Shown here piece by piece: positions 12,260-22,712 of a stretch of 64,000 bases of DNA (positions within the stretch are counted from its first letter, which is position 1; the number at the start of each line of letters is the position of its first letter). The DNA lies in assembly GCA_032690845.1 (NCBI GenBank), contig CM064427.1:6025501-6089500 (forward strand), given 5' to 3'. The notes beneath the pieces are model-generated. The model made no database searches, was not told the DNA's origin, and was given only the letters and a program-made list of their open reading frames with translations. Source of the DNA: Eleusine coracana subsp. coracana (Eukaryota; Streptophyta; Magnoliopsida; Poales; Poaceae). The position numbers and the translations under genes were made by a program.

Positions 12260-13725
12260 TTGGAGCTGTCATCGACAAGATTCAAGTGTGTCTTCAGTGC
12301 CACCATGCCCACAGTCTCTCGCTGGCACCGTCGTTTGGGCCATCCTTCTTTTGATATTGTTAATCGAGTCATTAAGAATAATAAGCTTTTGTCTAGTAGT
12401 GATCATAATAAAGAGACGGTTTGTGATGCATGTCAACAAGCCAAGAGTCATCAGCTTCCTTTTCCTCGGTCTCATAGTGTGTCAAAAGCTCCTTTAGAGC
12501 TTGTGTTTTCAGATGTATGGGGTGATGCTCCTAGCTCAGCACGAAGATATAGTAATTATGTGAGTTTTATTGATGATTACAGTAAATTCACTTGCATATA
12601 TCTTTTGAAACATAAGTATGAAGTTTTTGAGAAATTTGCTATTTTTCGAAAGCATGTGGAGCGACTTTTTGATAGAAAAATTTTGGCCATGCAAACCGAT
12701 TGGGGTGGTGAGTACCAAAAACTCAACTCCTTTTTCACTCGTATCGGTCTTTCAAATTTAGTGTCTTGTCCTCACACCCACCAACAAAACGGTGCTGCCG
12801 AAAGAAAGCATCGCCATATTGTTGAACTTGGGCTTGCTCTTTTAGCTCATGCTTCCATGCCGTTAAAATTTTGGGACGAAGCTTTTACTACGACCACCTT
12901 TCTTATTAACCGGCTTCCTACTCGAGTTCTTGATTTTCTTACTCCCATGGAGAAATTATTTGGACAAAAGTGAGCTTATAATTTTCAGTTTTTGGGTGTG
13001 CCTACTGGCCAAATCTTTGACCATATAATACCCGGAAGCTCTCTTTTCGGTCTACTCATTGTGCCTTTCTTGGTTATAGCAATCTTCATAAGGGGTATAA
13101 GTGCTTTGATATTAATTCTGGGCGCCTCTATATTTCCAGGGATGTTATATTTGATGAGTCTATTTTTCCTTTCTCTGAATTGCACGCCAATGCTGGCGCC
13201 CGGTTACGTGCTGAAATCAAACTCCTTCATCCAACGCTCATTCCTGTTGGGAGTACTATAGTTGGTTTTGACCCCTTGCTGTTGCCTACTAATATTCGTG
13301 GTGAAGGTGCAGTTTCTCAAGTCCAGGAATATATTAAAGAATTGGATCCATCTCTGAATTCGGTGCATAATGATCTAGAGAATCCCGACTCCGATCCCGG
13401 GGGAGTTGGTGTATCGGCCTGGGATCAAGGGTCGGTTTCTGCGTCACAGGACACACCCCCTACTGATGTCCGTGCGACAGGTCGTACGAATCAGGCGGTT
13501 CCTGTCTCCCCGCAGACAGCGTGGCGTGGGCGTGCGGAGGAGTCTGTTAGTGGGTACGTAGAGGAGTTTGCATGCAGAGGATCTTTTGCTACGCGTCCTG
13601 GTACTGCTGTGCCGGAAACGGCCACATCGTTGGTTACACAAGTTCTTGATGCAACTGCCTCGGTTAGTACTAATATAGGCGTTAGTTCTGTTGCACCTGA
13701 TCGGAACGCTGAATATTTGCCATGA
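12260..13725 (+). pseudogene. copia integrase (broken)
   Basis: The GAG-pre-integrase zinc region (HRRLGHPS and CDACQQAKSH) is followed by the integrase core, with VFSDVWG and FIDDYSKF. The conserved HTHQQNGAAERKHRHIVE carries the catalytic Glu (about 12775-12828). A stop at 12971-12973 and a frame change separate it from the C-terminal linker (13180-13725). Confidence 0.85.
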
Positions 13726-13864
13726 ACCAGACTCCAGAACAACATCCGTAAGCCTGAGGATTTTGGTTCAGATTATATTCGCTATGCATATGTTTGTTCT
13801 ATAGAAGAACTTGAAACAGTTCAAGAATCAAGAAGCTTTTGAAGATCCCAAGTGAAGACATGCA

Positions 13865-15231
13865 ATGGATGAGGAGTATAGTGCTCTAATAAAGAATAAT
13901 ACGTGGCATTTGGTTCCAGCCAAAGAAGCTTGTAACATTGTTGACTGCAGATGGGTCTATAAAGTAAAGAAGAAGTCTGATGGAACAATTGTTAGGTACA
14001 AAGCTCGATTGGTAGCTAAGGGGTTTAAGCAAAGGTTTGACATTGATTATATAGATACTTTTAGTCCACTTGTAAAATCTGCTACTATTCAACTTGTACT
14101 ATCTATTGCTATGTCTAGAGGTTGGTGTCTTCGACAGCTTGATGTGCAGAATGCGTTTCTTCATGGCATTTTAGAGGAAGATGTTTTTTGAGACAACCAC
14201 CAGGATATGAAGATGCATCTCAACCACATTATGTGTGTAAGCTTGACAAGGCACTTTACGGCTTGAAGCAAGCACCCAGGGTGTGGTATTCTAAACTCAG
14301 TTCCAGGTTACATCAACTTGGCTTCAGGTTTTCAAAGGCTGACACTTCTCTTTTTATATGCAATAAGAATGGCATTATAATTTACCTTCTTGTATATGTG
14401 GATGATATAATAGTTGTCAGTTCCTCTCAAGATGTTGTAGATGCTCTTCTTAGAGATTTAAAGTCTGATTTTGCATTAAAGGACTTAGGGGATTTGCACT
14501 ATTTCTTGAGAATTAAAGTTAAGCAATGTTCTGATGGAATTTTATTAACCGAAGACAAGTATACTCGTGACTTGTTGGAGCGAGTTGGTATGGAAAACTG
14601 CAAATCTATGAGCACACCGATGTGGTCTATAGAGAAGTTGTCAATTACACAGGGTGAACCCTTGGGTGATGAAGATGTGACCAAGTATCGAAGTATAGTA
14701 GGAGGATTACAGTATCTGACTTTAACAAGGCTTGACATTTTCTTTTCAGTTAATAAAGTTTATCATTTTCTACATAATCTTACTACTATGCATTGGTCGG
14801 CAGTTAAGAGGATATTGAGATATTTGCAGGAAACTATAGGCATGGGACTTAAAATTAGAAGAAGCTCATCAATTTTGATTAGTGACTTTTCAGATGCAGA
14901 CTGGGTTGGATTTGTTGATGAGAGGAAGTCCACAAGAGGTTTTGCTATTTTTCTAGGATCAAATCTTATTTCCCGGAGTGCAAGAAAGCAAGCTACAGTC
15001 TCAAGACCAAGCACAGAAGCAAAATGCAAGTCTCTTGCTAATGCAACTGCTATATTAATATGGTTGCAAAGTATAATTGGAGAATTGGGGTTGCCGCAGC
15101 CTAGAGCCGCTTGTCTTTGGTGTGACAATTTAGGAGCAACATATTTGTTGGCCAATCATGTGTTTCATGCTAGAACTAAACACATAGAGATTGATTATCA
15201 CTTTGTGCATGAGCGTGTTGCAAGCAAATAG
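13865..15231 (+). pseudogene. copia reverse transcriptase and RNase H (frameshifted)
   Basis: The first segment (13865-14191) has the RT start (WVYKVKKKSDG, YKARLVAKGF). After a one-base frame change in a T run near 14185-14190, the second segment (14188-15231) carries LYGLKQAPRVWY, the YVDD catalytic box in LLVYVDDIIVVSS (about 14389-14427), and the copia RNase H (STEAKCKSLA; WCDNLGATYL). Confidence 0.92.
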
Positions 15232-15355
15232 TTGGAGATCAGATTTGTTTCTTCCAAGGATCAGATTGCTGAGGGATTTACAAAACCGTTACCGTTGCAG
15301 CGGCTAGAAGATTTTCGTGACAATCTTAACATTGTGAAGTTGTGATTGCGGGCAG

Positions 15356-15576
15356 TGTTGAAGATATAGTTCTAGAAGGCCTCTTCTATGCATGTTATAA
15401 TCTATTCAAGATAGAGATAAGTAGTTAGAGATAAAGACCGATTGTAACAACGTATTGTAACAATTTCTGACTCCTATTGTAAGCCACGGTAGAGGCTATT
15501 CCTAATATATATATATATATATATAAACATGCAGGGCTACCGAAGGTCAAGGTACACCTTACCTAAAATCTCTACA
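15356..15576 (+). repeat. 3' LTR of copia element (221 bp)
   Basis: Near-copy of the left LTR with an expanded TA tract (about 15508-15526). It is preceded by a short purine-rich GCGGGCAG. Substitutions between the two LTRs indicate that the insertion is not recent. Confidence 0.93.
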
Positions 15577-15820
15577 TTGTGCACTCACGAACCCTGGTCC
15601 TCTTCACTCCTCCCTCTCTTGATCAAATCCTTTAATCGTGACTCGTGAATCGGATATGAGGAAGAAGAGGGGCAAGACAGAGGAGCAGTGGACCGGCTGC
15701 CGCCGGTTCCTCAACGCCCTGAGCGTGGGCTGCTGTCGATAACTTGAGGAGCCCCATGGCCTGTTCAATCCGGCATCCCAAGATTCAAACGAAAAATTGG
15801 AGATTTCTATGTGAAATATA

Positions 15821-16055
15821 TACTCCCTTCATTCTTAAATTGTTGTCGTTATTGGCTTTTTTAGTTAACTTTGACCATTCGTCTTATTAAAAAAATTAAG
15901 TAATATCATATATATTATTATAGTTTGTTTTATTATCAAATAAAATTGAATCATAACTTAAAATTTTATATATTTAAAATAATATTTTAAATAAGACGAA
16001 TAATCAAAGTTGACAAAAAATAAATGGCAAAAACAATTTAAGAACATAGAGAGTA
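15821..16055. mobile_element. Stowaway-like MITE
   Basis: The left end TACTCCCTTCATTCTTAAAT is mirrored at the right end (GTTTTTGCCATTTA and ACTCTCTATGTTCTTAAATT when read inward). The interior is AT-rich. TA flanks both ends. The GTCAACTTTGA motif sits inside each arm. Confidence 0.75.
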
Positions 16056-16504
16056 CACGTTCTTCTTTGATTTCAGTGCAGCAGTCGGAATTGCTCTCCA
16101 TTGACATGATACGGCTTGCTGGTGGCATAGGAGCAGCGGCGGCTGTCGCGGAAGGGTCTCCTTGCTGGTGAGGATTAGTACCGATGGCTTCAAGATTCAG
16201 AAGAGGTCGGCAAGGCGATGAATGCCGAACACCCGTAGCGGCGGCAGATGCCGATTACGTTACTGGAGCAGAACCAAACAAAATACGTATTATGATAAAT
16301 TGTTTATGATTACGGTGTTGTTTGATTCCATTACCGATTGCGATTGCGATGGTCAACCAAACACCATCTGGTGTCACCGCTAAAGAGCCGCACTGGAGCC
16401 GAGCGAGATTACTGCTGCTCCATCCCTTGAACTACCGCTAAACTCCAGAAAAGCTTGGATTCACACGAGAACATTCTGGTTTTCGGACGGAACTAACAAA
16501 CATA

Positions 16505-16872
16505 TACTCTCTTTGTTCTAAAATTATTATTTTTATTGATTTTTTTAACTTTAATCATTCATTTTATTCAAAAAATTATCTCAAATACATAAGATTATTG
16601 ATTATATTTTATATTTATCTAATAATAAAACTAATTATAAGAGATATATGATAATTTTTAAAATATTTTGAATAAGAGGAACGGTCAAAAGTAACAAAAA
16701 AAGTCAATAACGATAATAATTTTAGAATATAGAAAGTAATATTCATCTTATTCATTTATTTAAAAAATTATCATATACTTTTTATATTTTATTTTGTCAC
16801 TTGAGAAAAATAAAAATAAAAAATATTTTAAATAAGACCGAAGGCAACAATTTAAAAATAGAGAGGGAGTAT
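16505..16872. mobile_element. Stowaway-like MITE and adjoining partial copy
   Basis: A full element at 16505-16738 starts TACTCTCTTTGTTCTAAAAT and ends ATTTTAGAATATAGAAAGTA. It is joined to a second, incomplete AT-rich copy ending GAGAGGGAGTA at 16872. Both belong to the same loose family as 15821-16055. No coding capacity. Confidence 0.65.
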
Positions 16873-17205
16873 ACACATGGTTGTGGTTGTAGTGGTGCAT
16901 CTATTTGTAATATGTTTGATTCATTTTAAATTTACTTATTATGTCGATTTCACGTGTAGGCATACTGATTTTGACCTTTTAACTCGTGTCGTGGTTGCAG
17001 ATCATGAATTTATTTTATTTCATCTTTCAAAAAAAACTTCGAAAACTATAGTATGAGCAATGATATATTATCTATATATACAAATCTTATTTAATAAATC
17101 TTACATATTAATAAAGACATGCCTAGGGAAAGAGGCACGGGCAAATGCCCCTTCATTTGAAAACATAGGAAGCGATGAGTTATTATTAAAAATGCATTGT
17201 CTATT

Positions 17206-17470
17206 TGTAACGTCCCGTCCCTTCGAGACCGGACACGCTTACACCTGGTAGCTCTTTAGGATCTCAAGACTGTCCTCACATCTACACACTTTGTCCTCAC
17301 TCGTGCGCATCCGAGAAGAACTTCCCGGTCGGTCATCAATCCTGAAATTGCTCTAGGCCAAGCACGCTTAACCTTAGAGTTCTTTCGAGATGAGCTTCCG
17401 TAAAAGAAGTTATAACTTGTTGGTATGAATATTCTATCAATCATATTAAGCCTTAGGCCAGGATGTGACA
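17206..17470 (-). repeat. 3' LTR of TRIM (minus orientation)
   Basis: Direct repeat of 17675-17960, with blocks such as CTTCCCGGTCGGTCA and TTCTTTCGAGATGAGCTTCC shared. Confidence 0.88.
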
Positions 17471-17674
17471 CTCTCACCCCCTTAGAAGATCGACATTCTC
17501 GTCAATCAACCCCAAGCCAGGAACGTCCTCTCTTGGCCACGCTCGTGTGCCCAGTGCTAGCGCATGTGCCATGCTGTGTGACCACTCCGGGCCCACACCA
17601 GCCATGCACACCATGCCTGCACAACTGCGATCCTACGCGCCTGTGAAACCGCGAGAGTCGACTCTGATACCAAC

Positions 17675-17960
17675 TGTAACGTCCTGTCCCTCCCTCCGAG
17701 ACAGGGCACGCTTATATCTGGCAGCTCTTTAGGATCTCAAGACTGTTCTCACATACCAACACATGCCTTTTCTGTGCACTTTATTCTCACTCGTGCGCAC
17801 CCGAGAAAAACTTCCCGGTCGGTCACCCATCCTGAAATTGCTCCAGACCAAACATGCTTAACCTTAGAGTTCTTTCGAGATGAGCTTCCGGAAAAAAAGT
17901 TGTAACTTGTTGGTATGAGTATTCTATCAATCCTATTAAGCCTTGGGTCAGGATGTTACA
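17675..17960 (-). repeat. 5' LTR of TRIM (minus orientation)
   Basis: Direct repeat of 17206-17470. It has a short extra segment (ACCAACACATGCCTTTTCTG) that the other copy lacks or has lost. Confidence 0.88.
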
Positions 17961-18027
17961 CTATTATAAAGACAATAAAATGAAATTTTACAAAATAGTT
18001 TGTGAAATATTATAGTTTAAGTTTTTT

Positions 18028-18266
18028 AGTAACAATAGAGATGTGACATGCATATTTTTTAGGTTTCTACACTTTGGTAGTTAGGATAATTTTTCTACTG
18101 AATAAGATATATTTTGCCAATTAATATTCCTATGATATTTTCTATGCCTTAAGAATGTGAGTGCTTACCCTATGTATGCACATGCCAAATAGTGGTGAAA
18201 AAAAAATCAGCCAGTCACCAATGTTAGCTGACAAAGTGTGCATGTTACACCTCTATTGTTACTAAA
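18028..18266. mobile_element. Short TIR element, possibly a MITE
   Basis: The sequence TTAGTAACAATAGAGATGTG at 18027-18046 is an imperfect inverted copy of the stretch ending at 18266 (CATGTTACACCTCTATTGTTACTAA). Together they make an approximately 240-bp foldback with an AT-rich centre. TA borders each arm. It abuts the Helitron 3' end at 18267 directly. Confidence 0.5.
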
Positions 18267-20468
18267 CTAGAAAAGTGACCGTGCGTTGCCATAGACTTTA
18301 AGAACTGTAAGTATATTTTTGATGAATAGAGATTCTAAACCTTGATATTTATGTATTTTCTACTAAAAACTCGTGTCCCAAAATATTACTTGTTAGGGAT
18401 TTTTTTTATGTACAAGTTAAAGTAAAAAGCAAAATTGATAATATTTAGCATGTATTTACTTATCATTGTTGTTGTATTGTAAATTATTTTGAACGCGAAG
18501 TGGTAGTTTGATTATTATTCCATGGGCTGGTCCAAACAGCCTTTTGACCTACATATGGCTGACTGGCTTTCCTCTATGGCGTTGATCCTCTCAAGCTCGT
18601 GTGTGTGTCATTCTTCTATCGATCTTCCTCTTCCAGAGCAACCTGTCTCGCCAACCTTCGCCCTGCATTGCCGGATTAGGAGTCGAGCGCCCACCCATCA
18701 TTGCTACCTCTAGATTTGCTCTTCCCATTAATTCGTGAGCCATGATTTGAGGGATCAGAGGGACGATAGGATGTGTGTCGGGGACCTCAATGATCATGAG
18801 ACCTGGCGGCGACACGGGAGTACCGCGTCCTCCTCGGCAGCTTGTGCTTCGCTGTCGTCGCCTCCTCCGACGCGCGCCCGGTTACCTCAGTCTTTATGGT
18901 CAGCCTTCTCTTTGTTGTTGCATCCGTGGACACGCCCCTCTGGTTACCTTAGTTTTTATGGTCCAAGGTAGTCTTCCTTCTCTTCTTCGTTGCAGCCGTG
19001 GACGGAGAGGTCTTGATCCACATTGATGACGACGTGGTTAAAAATAGAGGATTAGAAAAATAAGAAAAATTAGAAGTAGTCATTTAAATATGCAAAAAAA
19101 TCATTAGGAATAATAATCTAAGTAGCTTCATAATTTATCCTAATTATTGTTTAACCAAAAACATGTTTTTAATTAATTTATTAATTTTGAAGCTCACAAA
19201 CATGCAAATAAAATATATAAAAAAATATAAGACTCGGATGTAACTCGAATGCTGTTTTGTTCTTATCAGTAGGGGAGTCATGTCAATTTTTTTGACAACT
19301 TTTTTTCTTATGTAACTTGGATGTTGTTTTGTTCTGAGTAGGAGTTTATAACTTTTTTCCTCATGTAAGGAGTGTATTTTTGAACGTGTTCTCTAAGTAG
19401 AAGTCTGATTGGAACAACTTTTTTCTATGAGTATGAGACTATTAGCCTATTTAGAGCATCTCCAACAACTCTTGTATAATGTTAGCTAAATTTAAAGACT
19501 GTACCTATTTTGTAAAAATAAGAATCCTCCTAAAAACATAGGGTATTCCAACAAACTAATCAAATATGAACACTGTATATTCAAAACAGTCCACACGTGG
19601 ACCTATTTTTTTCCCACGACCGATCTTGCGTTCCTTTTCCCCTATAGTCAATCATCATTTTTCTTTTGTTGTCGCCTACGTATTTGTTTTGTTTATGCCG
19701 CCGCTTCCTGCCGATCAGAGCGCGTTTGAGACGAAGGCGGCGGGGTCCCAGCAGGGGCGGTGCTCGACACGCATGATGGCGATCTCGTGGCCGTTGGGAG
19801 GGACGACGTGCGGTATACGGCGTTGAAGTTGTGGGAGCCGGCACGGTGTGGGAGGGCGGGAAGCTATGAGTGGCAGCACGAAGCGCATGCAGCGGGAACT
19901 GCTCGACCATGGTGTTGGAGCTCTTCGATAGTAGCGAGCTCAGCGGCCGCTCTATGCATGGCGGTACCCGGTCCATGGGCTCTGCATGGATCCGCTGCAC
20001 AAGTCCTATCAGGATCTGCTGCCTGCCCTGGCGGGCTCAGCGGCGAAGGTAATAGACCATCAGCACAGCGACCAACACGAGCATCACCCCCGACCTGATC
20101 CATGTGCTGACCCTCAATCGACGCTTTTTTCCCGGTCTAATTCGAGCCTGACGCCAAGAATTCGACGAAATTCAACCAAGCACCGCTGATTTGTTACGAG
20201 GGAACAATGACATGCACGCAGTGAGGAGGAGAGCAACTCACGTGCGCGGGACAACGGGGATGGCAAGTAAGGAGCGCTAGGCAAAGACGGCTAGCGTGGC
20301 AGGAAAAGATACCGAGTTTAATACAGAGCCTGTTGTATCATTGTTTTTACGAAAATTAACTTATATTTACCAATTCCTTCCTTTATACGGAGTCTGTTGA
20401 AGATGCTCTTACACCCACCCGTGCAACATTGTATAGACATGTTCACTTATTTTAATTAAGAGTAGAGA
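18267..20468 (-). mobile_element. Non-autonomous Helitron, complete (2.2 kb)
   Basis: Read on the minus strand, the element begins TCTCTACTCTTAATT at 20468, preceded by A. It ends GCAACGCACGGTCACTTTTCTAG at 18267, followed by T. The TC start, CTAG end, nearby GC-rich element and insertion between A and T match Helitrons. It has no Rep/helicase. The interior holds GC-rich gene-like patches (18500-19030 and 19680-20110), as often captured by Helitrons, but I cannot name the source genes. A TIR element (19454-20408) is nested inside. Confidence 0.8.
19454..20408. mobile_element. TTA-flanked TIR element with GC-rich filler (PIF/Harbinger-like)
   Basis: The left end is GAGCATCTCCAACA and the right end, read inward, is GAGCATCTTCAACA. 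The flanks are TTA on both sides (19451-19453 and 20409-20411), the usual PIF/Harbinger and Tourist duplication. The centre (19680-20110) is GC-rich and gene-like, unlike the AT-rich ends, so the element may carry a captured fragment. No transposase. Confidence 0.7.
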
Positions 20469-20579
20469 TAATAAGTGGTGCTTCACGTCGGTAAGTAATA
20501 AACCTTCTCAAACTTTATTAGGGAGGTGCAGCTCAACATTCGGATTTATACAAAACCTACAAGGGCCAGTCAGAGCCCA

Positions 20580-20646
20580 AAGGCCCAGAAACGCGATATT
20601 CTCACGGCCTAGTAAAGCCTGCTACACGGCCCATGTTACATGGGCA
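20580..20646 (+). promoter_or_regulatory. Site II-like promoter elements
   Basis: GGCCCA occurs at 20582-20587 and 20628-20633. A palindrome GCCCATGTTACATGGGC spans 20630-20646. TGGGCC/TGGGCT (site II) boxes in proximal plant promoters are bound by TCP factors and are typical of housekeeping genes. They lie about 90-155 bp upstream of the next start codon, a sensible promoter distance. Function is inferred from motif and position. Confidence 0.45.
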
Positions 20647-20735
20647 AGCAAATAATTACAGGCTGCAGCTCGCGATTAATCGAAAACTCTTCCGAGTCAC
20701 TGAAATCCAGAGAGGGCCGGACCAGCGGGCAGAAG

Positions 20736-21080
20736 ATGGCGGACGTCAACGGCGGCATCGGGAGGCGGCGGCCGCTGGGGTTGCTGGCGAACGCGGCGAA
20801 GCGGAAGGACGGGTTCGTGCAGCTGTTCCTGATGGCGGGCGTCTTCATGATGAGCATGCGCTCCCTGGGCCAGAAGCACCGCCTCCGCGATCTCACCGAC
20901 GACGCCGCCGACCTCCGCCGGGAGCGCGACCACCTCTCCAGCCGCATGCGGGACCTCCAGGACGCGCTCCGCCGCGAGGCCGACGCCGACAAGTCGGGCG
21001 CCCTTGCGTCCCACCTCCGCCGCATCTTCACCGCCCACCCCGCCCCCGCCGCAGCCGCGGCCGCCTCGGAGGGCAGCTAG
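20736..21080 (+). CDS. Small plant membrane protein with coiled coil, unknown function
   Basis: Single-exon gene of 114 aa starting MADVNGG. A hydrophobic stretch (GFVQLFLMAGVFMMSM, about residues 27-42) predicts one membrane span. It is preceded by basic residues (AAKRKD), favouring a cytosolic N-terminus. Residues about 49-90 (LRDLTDDAADLRRERDHLSS and onward) form a heptad-like charged coiled coil. An Ala-rich tail follows. I chose ATG 20736 rather than the in-frame ATG at 20640 because the sequence between lacks a conserved character and includes the promoter boxes. The coding bias (GC-rich third positions) fits a grass gene. I recognise it as the kind of short conserved plant protein of unknown role but cannot name it. 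Confidence 0.8.
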   Translation: MADVNGGIGRRRPLGLLANAAKRKDGFVQLFLMAGVFMMSMRSLGQKHRLRDLTDDAADLRRERDHLSSRMRDLQDALRREADADKSGALASHLRRIFTAHPAPAAAAAASEGS

Positions 21081-22685
21081 TCCTGCTACACGAGAAGAGT
21101 CCCCTTGTTTCCGCTCTCTGATCTCTTTGTGTCTGGGCTGCTGGGTGATGTACTGGCCTCGTCAGCCATGGCCGTTCACGCTACGTGTTCGTGGAAATGC
21201 CTCAGTCTGTTGGTTTGCATCGCACTGACTGAAACTCTCTTATTTGTTTGTGTAAACAATGCTCTTTTTACTCCTCTCCTGCTAGAGATGGATGCATTTG
21301 AATGAATTATATAATGTGGTCCTGTTTTTTCAGCACTGCTTATTTGACGATCTCTACTTGTAGTTGGTCCTCTTGCTATATGTCCACCCAGTGGCATGTG
21401 GTTCAATGCTACTGATACATCAACATGGCTTCATTGCGTTGAACATCGGCAAATTGTGATCTTTTTATTTATTTTTAAGGAAGGAAATTCTACTCAGTGG
21501 CAGTTTTGAAAAAAAATTGAGCTGTATTTAAATCTATCATCATAAAGCGAAGGCTAGCTGATAGAGTGAATGAGAATGATTTACTTTGAGGCATTTCCTC
21601 AAGCACTTGCCAAGCAAAGCAGTGATCAAGGATGGCCACTCATATGCTGTACCGAGAAGCTCCCTGTGGCTAAAAATGAAGCAGCAATCAAAGCTCCTGG
21701 GAGCAATGACAAAAGGGAACACATGGACAGTTGGTTAGGGAGCTTTGCTCTTGGGAAGACTGGTGCCACTACTGATTTTGGCTTAAAGATAAAATAAGAC
21801 GGGGACACACCTATAAACAAGAAACTATAGCAAGAAACGTATATCTAAAAATAATTCAGTTCCACTAAATGGTGACACAAAACGGACTACCTAATAATTG
21901 CGTGCAACTTTTAGTGAAGATTTTGTATTTCTTGTTCCAGCTAGATTAACATTTCTTCATCCTGTGTTTTTCTTTACCATGTCTCAAACTCTCAATGTCT
22001 GTATGAGCATGCTTCACCAGTTAAGGCCAAAGTATGAGCTAGCAAACACCAAATGGTAGACCTCCGTTTCCCTTCTCTGTGACTCTGTCAAATTCTCGAT
22101 TCCACTTCAACGATGTTTTTACTATATTTAATCATTGTATTTAATGTTCGAAGAATTGATATGACAACATTAAAATTTAAATTCAAAAAACGAACACACC
22201 TGTTGAACTCCTAAGCCGGAGACCACCTGCTCTAAACAATGACAAATCTCATCAATTTGCAGTTCTAAAACAAACGCTCTCTGCACTATAATCAACCAAT
22301 TGACCATCGTTCATTCCTTCTCGAGCTTCTCCAATCCTACTCATAGCCGTGGCCCTGCGCCGCGCCGCGCGTCTGCAACAAGACGCAACAAGGATTCGCG
22401 TGAGTGCGGTACCTGGACCCACCTGTCGGGGAGTAGGGGGTAAAGTGGGCGGCGAGTCGCGTCACCTGCCGGCCGCCGCCCAACTCGCCTCACCTCTCCG
22501 AAAGGCGCCCCCCGCCTGCGGCAACACGCGCACGCGAACATCGAGCCACGTTTCTCTGCTACTACCACGGCACCACCGCTGCGCTGCAGTGTGGGTGCAA
22601 CAGCTGAAGGCTTAGGCGCGCGCCGAACCCTAGTGCGAGGCTGCGGGGCTGAGCTCACCGGACTTCAGTCACCGCCAGCGGTAGG
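21081..22685. other. 3' UTR of preceding gene and intergenic DNA
   Basis: The first 200-250 bp probably include the 3' UTR of the small membrane-protein gene (AATGAATTATATAATG near 21300 is a plausible poly(A) context). The rest is AT-rich intergenic DNA without a recognised gene. From about 22340 it becomes GC-rich, consistent with the promoter and 5' UTR of the next gene. Confidence 0.45.
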
Positions 22686-22712
22686 ATGGTTCTAGTGGCG
22701 GCGCGATGGTGA
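22686..22712 (+). promoter_or_regulatory. 8-codon uORF overlapping the start of the next gene
   Basis: ATG at 22686 opens a frame of eight codons that ends with TGA at 22710-22712. It overlaps the main ATG at 22706-22708 in another frame. If transcription starts upstream of 22686, ribosomes would need leaky scanning or backward reinitiation to use the main start. This may lower or regulate translation. The effect is inferred. Confidence 0.45.

Larger units (their letters stand above)
10744..15576 (+). mobile_element. Ty1-copia LTR retrotransposon, complete but degenerate
   Basis: Two LTRs (10744-10951 and 15356-15576) begin TGTTGAAGATAT and end CTACA. The target site duplication TTGTG is perfect (10739-10743 and 15577-15581). 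The primer binding site directly after the left LTR, TGGTAATCAGAGCC, matches the initiator-Met tRNA type except for one inserted A. The domain order gag, protease, integrase, reverse transcriptase, RNase H defines Ty1-copia. Several frameshifts and stops interrupt the coding region, so it cannot encode a functional polyprotein. It inserted into a GC-rich stretch that continues on both sides. Confidence 0.95.
17206..17960 (-). mobile_element. TRIM-type miniature LTR retrotransposon, complete
   Basis: Two direct repeats of 265 bp (17206-17470) and 286 bp (17675-17960) start TGTAACGTCC and end GGATGTGACA or GGATGTTACA. A perfect CTATT duplication flanks it (17201-17205 and 17961-17965). Read on the minus strand, the Met-tRNA primer binding site TGGTATCAGAGTC follows one LTR (17660-17672). 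The purine tract AAGGGGGTGAGAG precedes the other (17471-17483). The 204-bp interior encodes nothing. Size, PBS, PPT and TSD together define a TRIM, which must move with proteins supplied by another retroelement. Confidence 0.9.

Noticed and set aside
10490..16370. A possible outer TIR element around the copia insertion, from similar AT-rich stretches near 10508-10590 and 16277-16336
   Set aside because: The shared parts (such as GATTACGGTGT) are short and the ends and duplication cannot be defined. More likely two small independent MITE fragments.
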